Shown here: in pieces, positions 1 to 5,034 of the stretch
Position numbering within the stretch: position 1 is the first letter of the stretch
How the letters are laid out: each line of letters opens with the position of its first letter
Assembly: GCA_025996815.1 (NCBI GenBank)
Contig: BNTT01000189.1
Location: 1-5,034, forward strand
DNA: 5,034 bases
Origin: Bacteroidia bacterium
GTDB lineage: Bacteria; Bacteroidota; Bacteroidia; Bacteroidales; Azobacteroidaceae
Direction: 5' to 3'
Notes under the pieces: generated by a model
What the model was told of the DNA's origin: nothing
The model's input: only the letters and a program-made list of their open reading frames with translations
Database searches by the model: none
Program-made: the position numbers and the translations under genes

Positions 1-2
1 TA

Positions 3-122
3 AACGGGGCAATACAAGAGTTAAAAACAATCGGAAGAGGTTACAGAAATACCGCTAATTTCAGAACGGCTATTCTCTTCTTTAACGGTGATTTAATGCT
101 CTTTCCACACAATTCCCAGTAG
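3..122 (+). CDS. Transposase C-terminal fragment, ISL3-like (5' end outside window)
   Basis: An open frame entering from the left edge gives 39 residues before TAG at 120-122. The readable core is NGAIQELKTIGRGYRN followed by NFRTAILFF. The pattern of a short basic helix, then a G-x-GYRN block, then NFR-x-x-IL is typical of the last helices of ISL3-family (IS204/IS1001/IS1096/IS1165) DDE transposases, after the final catalytic glutamate. No catalytic residue lies inside the fragment, so activity cannot be judged. The stop codon falls inside the putative terminal repeat, so the gene runs to the very end of its element. It could instead be the tail of another DDE transposase family; a non-transposon gene is less likely given the GYRN/NFR pattern. 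It ends 21 bases before the next start codon. Confidence 0.55.
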   Translation, partial: NGAIQELKTIGRGYRNTANFRTAILFFNGDLMLFPHNSQ

Positions 123-126
123 AACC
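103..126 (+). repeat. Putative right terminal inverted repeat of the left IS
   Basis: The segment begins TTCCACACAATTCCC and ends GTAGAACC. Its reverse complement starts GGTTCT and contains TTGTGTGG, a layout that fits ISL3-family termini as I know them. It contains the transposase stop codon. The partner repeat is outside the window, so the inner limit (103) is a guess; the outer limit (126) is better supported because the A/T-rich leader of the following gene starts there. Confidence 0.4.
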
Positions 127-141
127 TTAAAAATTAAAAAC
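127..141 (+). promoter_or_regulatory. A-rich translation leader of the LPP20-like lipoprotein gene
   Basis: The 15 bases TTAAAAATTAAAAAC stop 2 bases before the ATG at 144. There is no GGAGG-like Shine-Dalgarno sequence; A-rich leaders of this type are usual in Bacteroidota, where initiation depends little on anti-SD pairing. Exactly the same 15-mer sits upstream of the PEGA gene (2590-2604). The first 8 bases may double as the target duplication of the IS that ends at 126. Confidence 0.5.
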
Positions 142-143
142 AA

Positions 144-773
144 ATGAAAAAGAGTTATTTAAAAGTTGCCGTAATGGCAGTGTTCGCAGGCGTAATGATT
201 ACGGGTTGCGGGAGTAAAAAAGTGGCACACAGTAATTTGCCTGTGGCAAAAAGCGATGCCAAAGTGGTAACAAGCAACATTTGCGAAGAGTTGCAAGAAG
301 AAGAGCCTGTTATACGCGCCGTTGGCAAGGGTTCGCACTTCAAAGAGCAAACCGCCAAAAACATTGCGGAGACGCAGGCACGGGCACAGTTTGCACGAGC
401 CTTGGCTTCAAAAATCAAGACTGCAACTTCCGAAGATGCAGTGGGTTACGACATTTATTCCGGCGACGTAGCCTCGGGCAACTCGGTAAGCGACCAGGGT
501 GCAAAGAGCAACGATTTTGCACAAAGCATTGCCTCAGAGGTGATTCGCAACGCTGTTGTGATTAAAACCTACAAAGAACTGCGTCCTAACAACATGTACG
601 ACATCTGGGTTTGTTTGGAATACAAAGCCGGCGTTGCGGAAATTGCCTCTTCGGTGGCTAAAAAGGTGCAACAGCGCATTCCCGACGAACAAAAAATGAA
701 AATGAATTTTGAGTTCGACCAGTATCGCAAGCGCGTGGAAGCCGAACTTGAAAAAAGCCAGCAGGGAGAATGA
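144..773 (+). CDS. Small LPP20-like lipoprotein
   Basis: This 209-residue protein starts with a lipoprotein signal peptide: basic MKKSYLK, a hydrophobic stretch, and lipobox ITGC with the acylated cysteine at residue 22. The bases after it encode GSKK, without the acidic cluster that marks surface export of Bacteroidota lipoproteins, so an inner-facing outer-membrane position is the better guess. Residues about 57-160 resemble the LPP20 domain: a VGKG turn, then a long alanine-rich helix (AKNIAETQARAQFARALASK), then a strand-like region ending YDIWVCLEY at 152-160. Residues 165-205 are charged and helical. LPP20-type proteins are envelope lipoproteins with no known enzymatic activity; the exact role here is unknown. 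It is the first gene of the operon and overlaps the next by the 4 bases ATGA. The ATG at 144 is supported by the signal peptide and the A-rich leader. No promoter is visible between the IS end and the start codon. Confidence 0.8.
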   Translation: MKKSYLKVAVMAVFAGVMITGCGSKKVAHSNLPVAKSDAKVVTSNICEELQEEEPVIRAVGKGSHFKEQTAKNIAETQARAQFARALASKIKTATSEDAVGYDIYSGDVASGNSVSDQGAKSNDFAQSIASEVIRNAVVIKTYKELRPNNMYDIWVCLEYKAGVAEIASSVAKKVQQRIPDEQKMKMNFEFDQYRKRVEAELEKSQQGE

Positions 774-2587
774 AAGTTATTGCAAAGTGTTTGATAGTGC
801 TGATTGGATGCTTAGGCACCCAATCAGCCTATTCGCAAACTGTTGACGAAATTAAAGGCGGTAAACAATATTACTGGGGCGAAGGTGTGGGAAAAACTCC
901 GGCTAACGCAGAAAACGCTGCCTTGTCGTCAATCATCAACCAGATTTCAGTCAATGTTGAAAGCAAATTTAGCATGATTACTGATAATGTTTCTGAGCGA
1001 GTGAATGACATGGTAAAGACCTATTCCAACGCTACATTGCGCAATATAGAAAAAATATCATGGGAGGAAAAAGACGATGTTCATATTCTGTGCTACATCA
1101 AGCGGTCGGAAGTGTACAAAATTTTTGCCGAGCGCGAAAGCAAAATCAAAGATTTCACCGCTACGGCTCTTAAAGCGGAAACAAATTTGCAGGTTGCCGA
1201 TGCATTGAAATATTACTATTGGGCGTTGCTGCTGCTGCGTAGTCATCCCGATGGCAACACCATCACATACACCCACAATGGTGCAGAGCAGAAGTTGGAG
1301 GTGTTTTTGCCTCGACAAATCGATGCGGTGTTTTCCAAACTTGATTTTAGCGTTACCGGCAAGCAACCCGAGCCGAACATCACGCTGTATAATTTGGCTA
1401 TTACTTACAACAAACAGCCGGTCGGAAATTGTGAGTACAGCGTTTTTGACGGGCGCAACTGGTCGCCGCTCACCACCGCAAAAGACGGCAAAGGGGTTGC
1501 CGAACTGCTGGGAGAAGATGCGGCACTGCATAAAAAAATCAGTGTCAGGGTCGAATATGAGTTTGGCGATGAGTGGAAAACCGACAAGGAGGTGAACGAT
1601 ATTTTGTCGAAAGTGGAAGGTGTGCCGTTCAAAAAGGCGAAAATTGATATTGCGATGAGCAAAGTGCCTGATTTTAAGCCTGTTGAAGACGTTGCGCCAA
1701 TCGCCACTAACAATGTTGCCGTTGCCACTTCCTCTGCCGTTGCCGCGCCTGCAAAAAACGTATTAACGATTGATGGTTCAGGCTATTTGCCTTTGCTCAA
1801 AAGAGTGGAAACGGCTATTAGCACCAAAAACTACGAATCGGCGCGGGAATGTTTCACGCCGGAAGGCTATACAGTGTTTCAAAAACTGATACAGTATGGC
1901 AAAGCAGTTATTATTGCAAACGCCGATTATAGTTTTATGCTTTTTGACGGTGGTGTGTTGGCTCGCTCGCTGCCGATGCGGTTTAGTTTTAGCAATCGGC
2001 GCACGTTTGTGGAAAATGTGGTGTTTGATATTGATGTGGCGGCGGGCAAGATACGGTCGCTTTCGTTTGCATTAGCCGACAAGGCTTGCAAGGACATTTT
2101 AAGTCACGACAAGTGGACTGAATATTCGCGCGTAAGCATCATCAATTTTGTGGAAAACTACCAGACGGCTTATGCCTTGAAGCGATTAGACTATTTGCAA
2201 TCCATTTTTTCCGATGATGCCTTGATTATTACCGGAAAAATTTTGCGCCCTGCGCCAACTATTGAAAATCAGTATCAGAATGCACCTAAAATACAACTTA
2301 ATCGCCAGAGCAAGTCGCAGTATATGCGCAACTTGCAAAAGTGTTTTCAGAACAACGAATATGTCAATTTGAAATTTGCCGATGTGTCCATAAAAAAAGG
2401 GGCGAAGGGAGGCGAAATCTATGGTATTCAGATGCAGCAGGACTATTTTTCCAGTTCTTACGGCGACAGAGGTTTCTTGTTTGTCTTGGTGGATGTGAAT
2501 AAGCCCAACGAGCCAATTATTCACGTGCGGGCTTGGCAACCCGAAAAAGACCCGGATTTTGGGCTTTATGATATTTATCATTTTTGA
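770..2587 (+). CDS. Secreted protein with LPP20-like N-terminus and NTF2-like C-terminus
   Basis: This 605-residue exported protein has a signal peptide (MKVIAKCLIVLIGCLGTQSA, cleavage probably after YSQ at residue 23; the Cys at 14 is not in a good lipobox). Residues about 33-120 resemble an LPP20/FlgT-N type domain: YYWGEGVG, then an alanine-rich helix, then a strand region with VHILCYIKRSEVYK. A helix around 125-160 holds an aromatic and leucine-rich patch (ALKYYYWALLLLRSHP). Residues about 200-300 look beta-rich, followed by an Ala/Val/Thr-rich linker at about 305-330. The region from about 455 to the end has an NTF2-like layout: a helix FVENYQTAYALKRLDYLQSIF, then a strand DDALIITG, and a conserved-looking tail with HVRAWQPE and FGLYDIY. 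Related proteins are common in Bacteroidales, but I know no assigned function. It begins inside the stop of the lipoprotein gene (ATGA), which implies translational coupling, and both proteins carry the same G-x-G plus Ala-helix motif. Family-level calls are by eye. Confidence 0.75.
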   Translation: MKVIAKCLIVLIGCLGTQSAYSQTVDEIKGGKQYYWGEGVGKTPANAENAALSSIINQISVNVESKFSMITDNVSERVNDMVKTYSNATLRNIEKISWEEKDDVHILCYIKRSEVYKIFAERESKIKDFTATALKAETNLQVADALKYYYWALLLLRSHPDGNTITYTHNGAEQKLEVFLPRQIDAVFSKLDFSVTGKQPEPNITLYNLAITYNKQPVGNCEYSVFDGRNWSPLTTAKDGKGVAELLGEDAALHKKISVRVEYEFGDEWKTDKEVNDILSKVEGVPFKKAKIDIAMSKVPDFKPVEDVAPIATNNVAVATSSAVAAPAKNVLTIDGSGYLPLLKRVETAISTKNYESARECFTPEGYTVFQKLIQYGKAVIIANADYSFMLFDGGVLARSLPMRFSFSNRRTFVENVVFDIDVAAGKIRSLSFALADKACKDILSHDKWTEYSRVSIINFVENYQTAYALKRLDYLQSIFSDDALIITGKILRPAPTIENQYQNAPKIQLNRQSKSQYMRNLQKCFQNNEYVNLKFADVSIKKGAKGGEIYGIQMQQDYFSSSYGDRGFLFVLVDVNKPNEPIIHVRAWQPEKDPDFGLYDIYHF

Positions 2588-2589
2588 AA

Positions 2590-2604
2590 TTAAAAATTAA
2601 AAAC
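2590..2604 (+). promoter_or_regulatory. A-rich leader that decides the start of the PEGA gene
   Basis: TTAAAAATTAAAAAC occurs here and, identically, before the lipoprotein gene at 127-141. The PEGA frame could formally open at TTG 2584, but that codon overlaps the previous stop, lies upstream of this leader and would add ten residues (MKLKIKNAIC) in front of a good signal peptide. The ATG at 2614, ten bases after the leader, is the preferred start. There is no Shine-Dalgarno sequence. Confidence 0.5.
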
Positions 2605-2613
2605 GCAATATGT

Positions 2614-4551
2614 ATGGAGAAGTCAGTGGTTAAAAAAGTTTTTACGGTAATTGTCGGACTATCGTTCGGCATGAGTTTGTATGCACAAAATTTTAGTATA
2701 TCATCATTTGATGAAACGGAGGATGCTGATGCTCTGATCGCCCAAGTGAAAGATGAGAACGAGAAGCTTTGTGCCATGATAAGAATAGAAACCACACTTG
2801 ATTGCAATGGGTTTATCAACTTCGATGCAGGACAAGCGTATACAAGATTTGCATGTGAGAAAGGTTTTCCGGTTGTGTATGTATCGCCCGGAGCCACCAG
2901 AATCGCCATTGTGCACAAAAGCATAGGAAGTTCTTTAGGAACCTATTCCTTTCCTACCGGACCGTTGAAACCGGGTACGGTATATAAAATGAAAATATCG
3001 GGCAAGCAAACCGTAATAATCGAAGACGCTAATACCAGCAACTACTTTATTGCCACCTTGACTGACAGCAAAATAGAGGCGGCTTACATTCAAGTGTGGG
3101 ATGCTAATGGAAAACCGGAAGGAGATAAGGTTTATTTTGAGAATGGGTTCGTAAGGTTAACTCTCCCATTAGGAAAATATGACTACACAGTAGAAGCTCC
3201 TGAGTATCGTAAATTTCCCGGTGCCGTTACCATTACACCGGAAAAAACCGAAAGAGCGGACATTGACCTCAAACCTGCATTTGGTACGCTGAAAATCATT
3301 ACCAAGCCCGATGATGCCGATATTTTTATTGACGATAAACTTCAGACATCAAAAAGCCCGCTTACACTCGACCGAAAAGAAAGCGGTACCTATACGGTGC
3401 GAGCGGAAAAAGCGATGTATAAACCAACAAACAAGTCAGTGACTATAACAGATGGGCAAACAACGACTGAAACGATTGAGTTGTTGCCCAATTTTGGGTC
3501 GTTGGTTATTAATACCAAACCTGAAGGTGCCAATATTTTTATTGACGGTAAACTTCAGCCATCAAAAAGCCCGCTTACACTCGACCGAATAGAAAGCGGC
3601 ACCTATAAGATAGAAGCTCAAGAACCGAGGCATAAACCAACAAGCAAGCAAGTTACTATAACAGATGGGCAAACAACAAGAGAAACGATTGATTTGTCAC
3701 CCAATTTTGCCACTGTAACGCTCATTTCAGAACAAGACGGCACCACTATTTTTGTGGACGAAGAAAACAAAGGCATTAAAGAGTGGACAGGTCAACTTCT
3801 TGCCGGACCCCACAAAATAGTTGTGAAAAAGCCATCACACCGCGATGGAAAAAAAGACATCATCACGGTTGCCGAGAAAGACGAAACGATTACGCTGCCG
3901 ACATTAGAGCCTATCTATGGAAAATTAGACATCAATATCACAAACATAAGCGGCGCGAAAGTGTATATTGATGGCGAGGAACACAGCGAAACGGCACCCT
4001 GCAAAATACCAAAAATTCTTGTTGGCGAATACAAAATAAAATTAGTACCCAACAATGCCGAATACGAGGCTTTTGAACAAACGGTTGAGATAAAGGAGGA
4101 GGGGAAATTTACTAATATGATAGCAACATTCCGAGAGAAGGAAAAATTTGCAACACTGAAAATAACATCTACACCCCCGTCATTTGTGTCAATTGATGGC
4201 GGCTACATAGGAAAAACCCCGACTACAAAAGACAATTTGCCATTGGGTGAAATAAAAGTATCTTTTCGCTCAGACGGATATGAAACTCTTGAAAAGACAA
4301 TCAATTTGCAGCCGGGAGATAATGAAATACATGGAGAGTTGGAAAAAGTTAAAACGGCAACACTGAGAATAACATCTACACCCCCATCATTTGTGTCAAT
4401 TGATGGAAAGGACATAGGAAAAACCCCGACTACACAAGACTTGTCATTGGGTAAAAAAGAAGTATCTTTTAGAGAAGACGGATATAAAAATCTTGTAAAG
4501 ACTATCAATCTACAATCTGATGACAGGGCAACCGCATCAAAATTTCCCTAA
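2614..4551 (+). CDS. Exported PEGA-repeat protein, C-terminus cut off by an insertion sequence
   Basis: Starting at ATG 2614 the protein has 645 residues, all but the last eight native. A signal peptide (MEKSVVKKVFTVIVGLSFGM, cleavage near SLYAQ, residues 21-25) is followed by a beta-rich N-terminal domain (about 30-150) containing CAMIRIETT, a VYVSPGATRIAIVH block and a YSFP segment, a layout seen before PEGA repeats in other Bacteroidota proteins. Then come about seven PEGA-like repeats: about 155-221 (divergent), 223-293, 294-364, 365-433, 434-510, 513-581 and 582-637 (cut short). Repeat two carries the literal PEGA motif (TKPEGANIFIDGK, 301-313). PEGA domains are small beta-sandwich modules of cell-surface and envelope proteins, thought to mediate binding. 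Codon 637 spans the junction with the ISAs1 element; RATASKFP and the stop come from the IS. The original protein was longer; in this group a PEGA array may be followed by another domain, so what was lost cannot be known here. It is third in the operon, 26 bases after the previous stop. Confidence 0.85.
   Translation: MEKSVVKKVFTVIVGLSFGMSLYAQNFSISSFDETEDADALIAQVKDENEKLCAMIRIETTLDCNGFINFDAGQAYTRFACEKGFPVVYVSPGATRIAIVHKSIGSSLGTYSFPTGPLKPGTVYKMKISGKQTVIIEDANTSNYFIATLTDSKIEAAYIQVWDANGKPEGDKVYFENGFVRLTLPLGKYDYTVEAPEYRKFPGAVTITPEKTERADIDLKPAFGTLKIITKPDDADIFIDDKLQTSKSPLTLDRKESGTYTVRAEKAMYKPTNKSVTITDGQTTTETIELLPNFGSLVINTKPEGANIFIDGKLQPSKSPLTLDRIESGTYKIEAQEPRHKPTSKQVTITDGQTTRETIDLSPNFATVTLISEQDGTTIFVDEENKGIKEWTGQLLAGPHKIVVKKPSHRDGKKDIITVAEKDETITLPTLEPIYGKLDINITNISGAKVYIDGEEHSETAPCKIPKILVGEYKIKLVPNNAEYEAFEQTVEIKEEGKFTNMIATFREKEKFATLKITSTPPSFVSIDGGYIGKTPTTKDNLPLGEIKVSFRSDGYETLEKTINLQPGDNEIHGELEKVKTATLRITSTPPSFVSIDGKDIGKTPTTQDLSLGKKEVSFREDGYKNLVKTINLQSDDRATASKFP
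3280..3705 (+). repeat. Tandem duplication of a 213-bp PEGA unit (two copies)
   Basis: Copies at 3280-3492 and 3493-3705 have exactly the same length, 71 codons, and abut in frame. They share long identical DNA runs, for example CATCAAAAAGCCCGCTTACA within the middle of each unit and ACAGATGGGCAAACAAC near the end. The similarity includes third codon positions, so this is a duplication of DNA and not only conservation of the protein fold. Neighbouring PEGA repeats (3706-4149) are far more diverged. Confidence 0.85.
4150..4523 (+). repeat. Tandem duplication of a 207-bp PEGA unit, second copy interrupted
   Basis: The unit at 4150-4356 (69 codons) is followed by a second copy from 4357. Over the first 51 bases I count three differences. 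Both units encode ITSTPPSFVSIDG and IGKTPTT. The second copy lacks one codon in the middle (NLPLG against LSLG) and stops matching at 4523, exactly where the ISAs1 terminus begins, so about a sixth of the unit is missing. Confidence 0.85.
4524..4543 (+). repeat. Left terminal inverted repeat of the ISAs1-family element
   Basis: CAGGGCAACCGCATCAAAAT is the outer end of the element. The outer boundary is fixed by the loss of PEGA repeat similarity; the inner boundary is estimated from usual repeat lengths in the family because the right end is not in the window. Confidence 0.55.
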
Positions 4552-4558
4552 AAAAGCT

Positions 4559-4566
4559 TACCTTTG
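4559..4566 (+). promoter_or_regulatory. Bacteroidota-type -7 promoter element of the transposase
   Basis: TACCTTTG matches the Bacteroidota -7 consensus TAnnTTTG at every fixed base. A clear -33 TTTG/TTG partner is not visible; the region about 20 bases upstream is inside the terminal repeat and only A/T-rich. The element ends 7 bases before the ATG at 4574, so transcription would begin at or very near that codon. Confidence 0.55.
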
Positions 4567-4573
4567 CACCTCC

Positions 4574-5034
4574 ATGGAACATAGCATAAATTATTACATG
4601 GAGGCGATAGAAGACCCTCGCGTGCAGGGACGTTGCTTGCACTTGTTGTCGGACATTTTGGTAACCGCAGTGTGCACCTATTTGACCGGTGGTGTTGATT
4701 ATCAGGACATGCATTTGTTTGCCAAAGAGCGGGGGCATTTGTTGCCGGAGATATTACGACTGCCCCATGGCGCACCATCTCCGGATACTTTTGAACGGGT
4801 TTTTAGACTCATCAAGCCCACTGCAATGCAAACTTGTTTGGAAATTTACGGTAAAGAAATCTTAAGTGTGCTGGCAGAAAAACAAATCGTGTTGGATGGT
4901 AAAAAGCTGAAAGGAGTTTCGCCCACCAGCAAGGGAAACAGCGGTCGTGTCCATAGATGCCATCGGGACTCAAACGAAGATTGCCGAAAAAATAGTAGCC
5001 AAAGGGGGACACTATTTTCTTTCGGTCAAAGGCA
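4574..5034 (+). pseudogene. ISAs1-family transposase with internal deletion and frameshift (3' end outside window)
   Basis: Reading from ATG 4574, 124 residues match the family: MEHSINYYMEAIEDPRVQGR, then SDILVTAVCTYLTG, then the PHGAPSPDTFERVFRLI block, then VLDGKKLKGVSPTSKGNSG with the first catalytic Asp at residue 108 (4895-4897). After about 4941-4946 the family sequence continues only in the next frame: AVVSIDAIGTQTKIAEKI, then VAKGGHYFLSVKG to the window edge, with the second catalytic Asp at 4956-4958. Only 61 bases separate the two Asp codons, where intact members have roughly 40 more codons between GNxG and VVSIDA. A deletion that is not a multiple of three has therefore joined the two halves. 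The first frame stays open to the edge but encodes nonsense after GNSG. The ATG at 4598 (residue 9) is a possible alternative start; 4574 fits the usual distance of about 14 residues before the DPR motif. A base-calling or assembly error would explain a one-base shift but not the missing segment. Confidence 0.8.

Larger units (their letters stand above)
1..126 (+). mobile_element. Right end of an ISL3-like insertion sequence (partial)
   Basis: The first 126 bases read as the tail of an insertion sequence: the C-terminus of a transposase, followed at once by a putative terminal inverted repeat ending in GTAGAACC at 126. Most of the element lies left of the window. The ISL3 assignment rests on the protein tail pattern and on the form of the terminus, which read outward-in begins GGTTCTACTGGGAATTGTGT; both fit what I know of ISL3-family elements, but this is recognition by eye. 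ISL3 elements usually duplicate 8 bp of A+T-rich target, and the next 8 bases (127-134, ttaaaaat) would suit that. The matching copy would lie outside the window. Confidence 0.55.
4524..5034 (+). mobile_element. ISAs1-family insertion sequence, left part (runs off the window)
   Basis: The element begins CAGGGCAACCGC, a CAGGG terminus typical of ISAs1-family elements, at the exact base where PEGA repeat similarity ends. A Bacteroidota promoter element and the transposase start codon follow within 50 bases, and the encoded protein is recognisably of the ISAs1 family. The insertion lies in the same orientation as the operon. The 8 bases before it (TCTGATGA, 4516-4523) are the candidate target duplication, since this family usually duplicates 8-10 bp; the other copy and right end are outside the window. 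The transposase gene is defective, so the copy could move only with a helper. Confidence 0.8.

Noticed and set aside
2568..2581. Inverted repeat ATGATA-TT-TATCAT followed by a run of T, terminator-like
   Set aside because: The stem is only A/T-rich pairs plus one G-C, the loop would be two bases, it lies within the coding end of the second gene, and the PEGA gene follows at once. Too weak to call a terminator.
2584..2613. TTG start at 2584 for the PEGA gene
   Set aside because: It overlaps the preceding stop, adds a ten-residue extension before a normal signal peptide and precedes the A-rich leader; ATG 2614 is the better start.
4203..4508. Long minus-strand open frames across the PEGA repeats and elsewhere
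   Set aside because: They are antisense to well-supported repeats or domains, have no recognisable leader or family features, and repeat their own sequence only because the PEGA DNA is duplicated.
3280..4523. Regular repeats as a CRISPR or other non-coding array
   Set aside because: The repeats have codon periodicity, are 69-71 codons long, directly abut without spacers and encode PEGA modules in one continuous frame.
1..5034. Composite transposon carrying the three-gene operon between two insertion sequences
   Set aside because: The left element looks ISL3-like and the right one ISAs1-like; their termini and transposases are unrelated, so they cannot mobilise the segment as a pair.
4946..5034. 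Arg/Ser-rich C-terminal tail (RVHRCHRDSNED and onward) as a real protein end
   Set aside because: The next frame over the same bases gives a clear transposase continuation (VSIDAIGTQ), so the tail is out-of-frame translation after a deletion.

Overview
The window looks like Bacteroidota DNA, most likely order Bacteroidales. The reasons are A-rich leaders with no Shine-Dalgarno sequence before the start codons, a TAnnTTTG promoter element at the right-hand insertion sequence, moderate GC, and a gene set (small LPP20-like lipoprotein, LPP20/NTF2-like exported protein, exported PEGA-repeat protein) of the kind found in that group. No species can be named from the sequence.

Layout, all on the + strand: (1) 1-126 is the right end of an insertion sequence, holding the last 39 codons of a transposase that resembles the ISL3 family. 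(2) 144-4523 is a three-gene cell-envelope operon. It starts with a lipoprotein with an LPP20-like domain (144-773). A larger secreted protein follows, with an LPP20-like N-terminus and an NTF2-like C-terminus (770-2587, sharing ATGA with the first gene). The third gene encodes an exported protein of about seven PEGA-like repeats (ATG 2614). (3) From 4524 a second, unrelated insertion sequence of the ISAs1 family begins. It has landed inside the last visible PEGA repeat, so the PEGA frame runs 8 codons into the element and stops at 4549-4551. (4) The ISAs1 transposase (from 4574) carries an internal deletion with a frameshift between its first and second catalytic aspartates, and it runs off the window.

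The three operon genes probably act together at the envelope: two LPP20-like proteins and one PEGA adhesion or scaffold-like protein, all exported. Their biochemical role is unknown. The clearest biological message is damage at both ends. The left element ends only 17 bases before the first start codon, so the native promoter is separated from the operon. The right element removes the end of the third gene, and that element is itself defective. Two pairs of PEGA repeats are near-copies at DNA level, which points to repeat-number change by recent tandem duplication. I do not see evidence of a novel defence, RNA or CRISPR system here.
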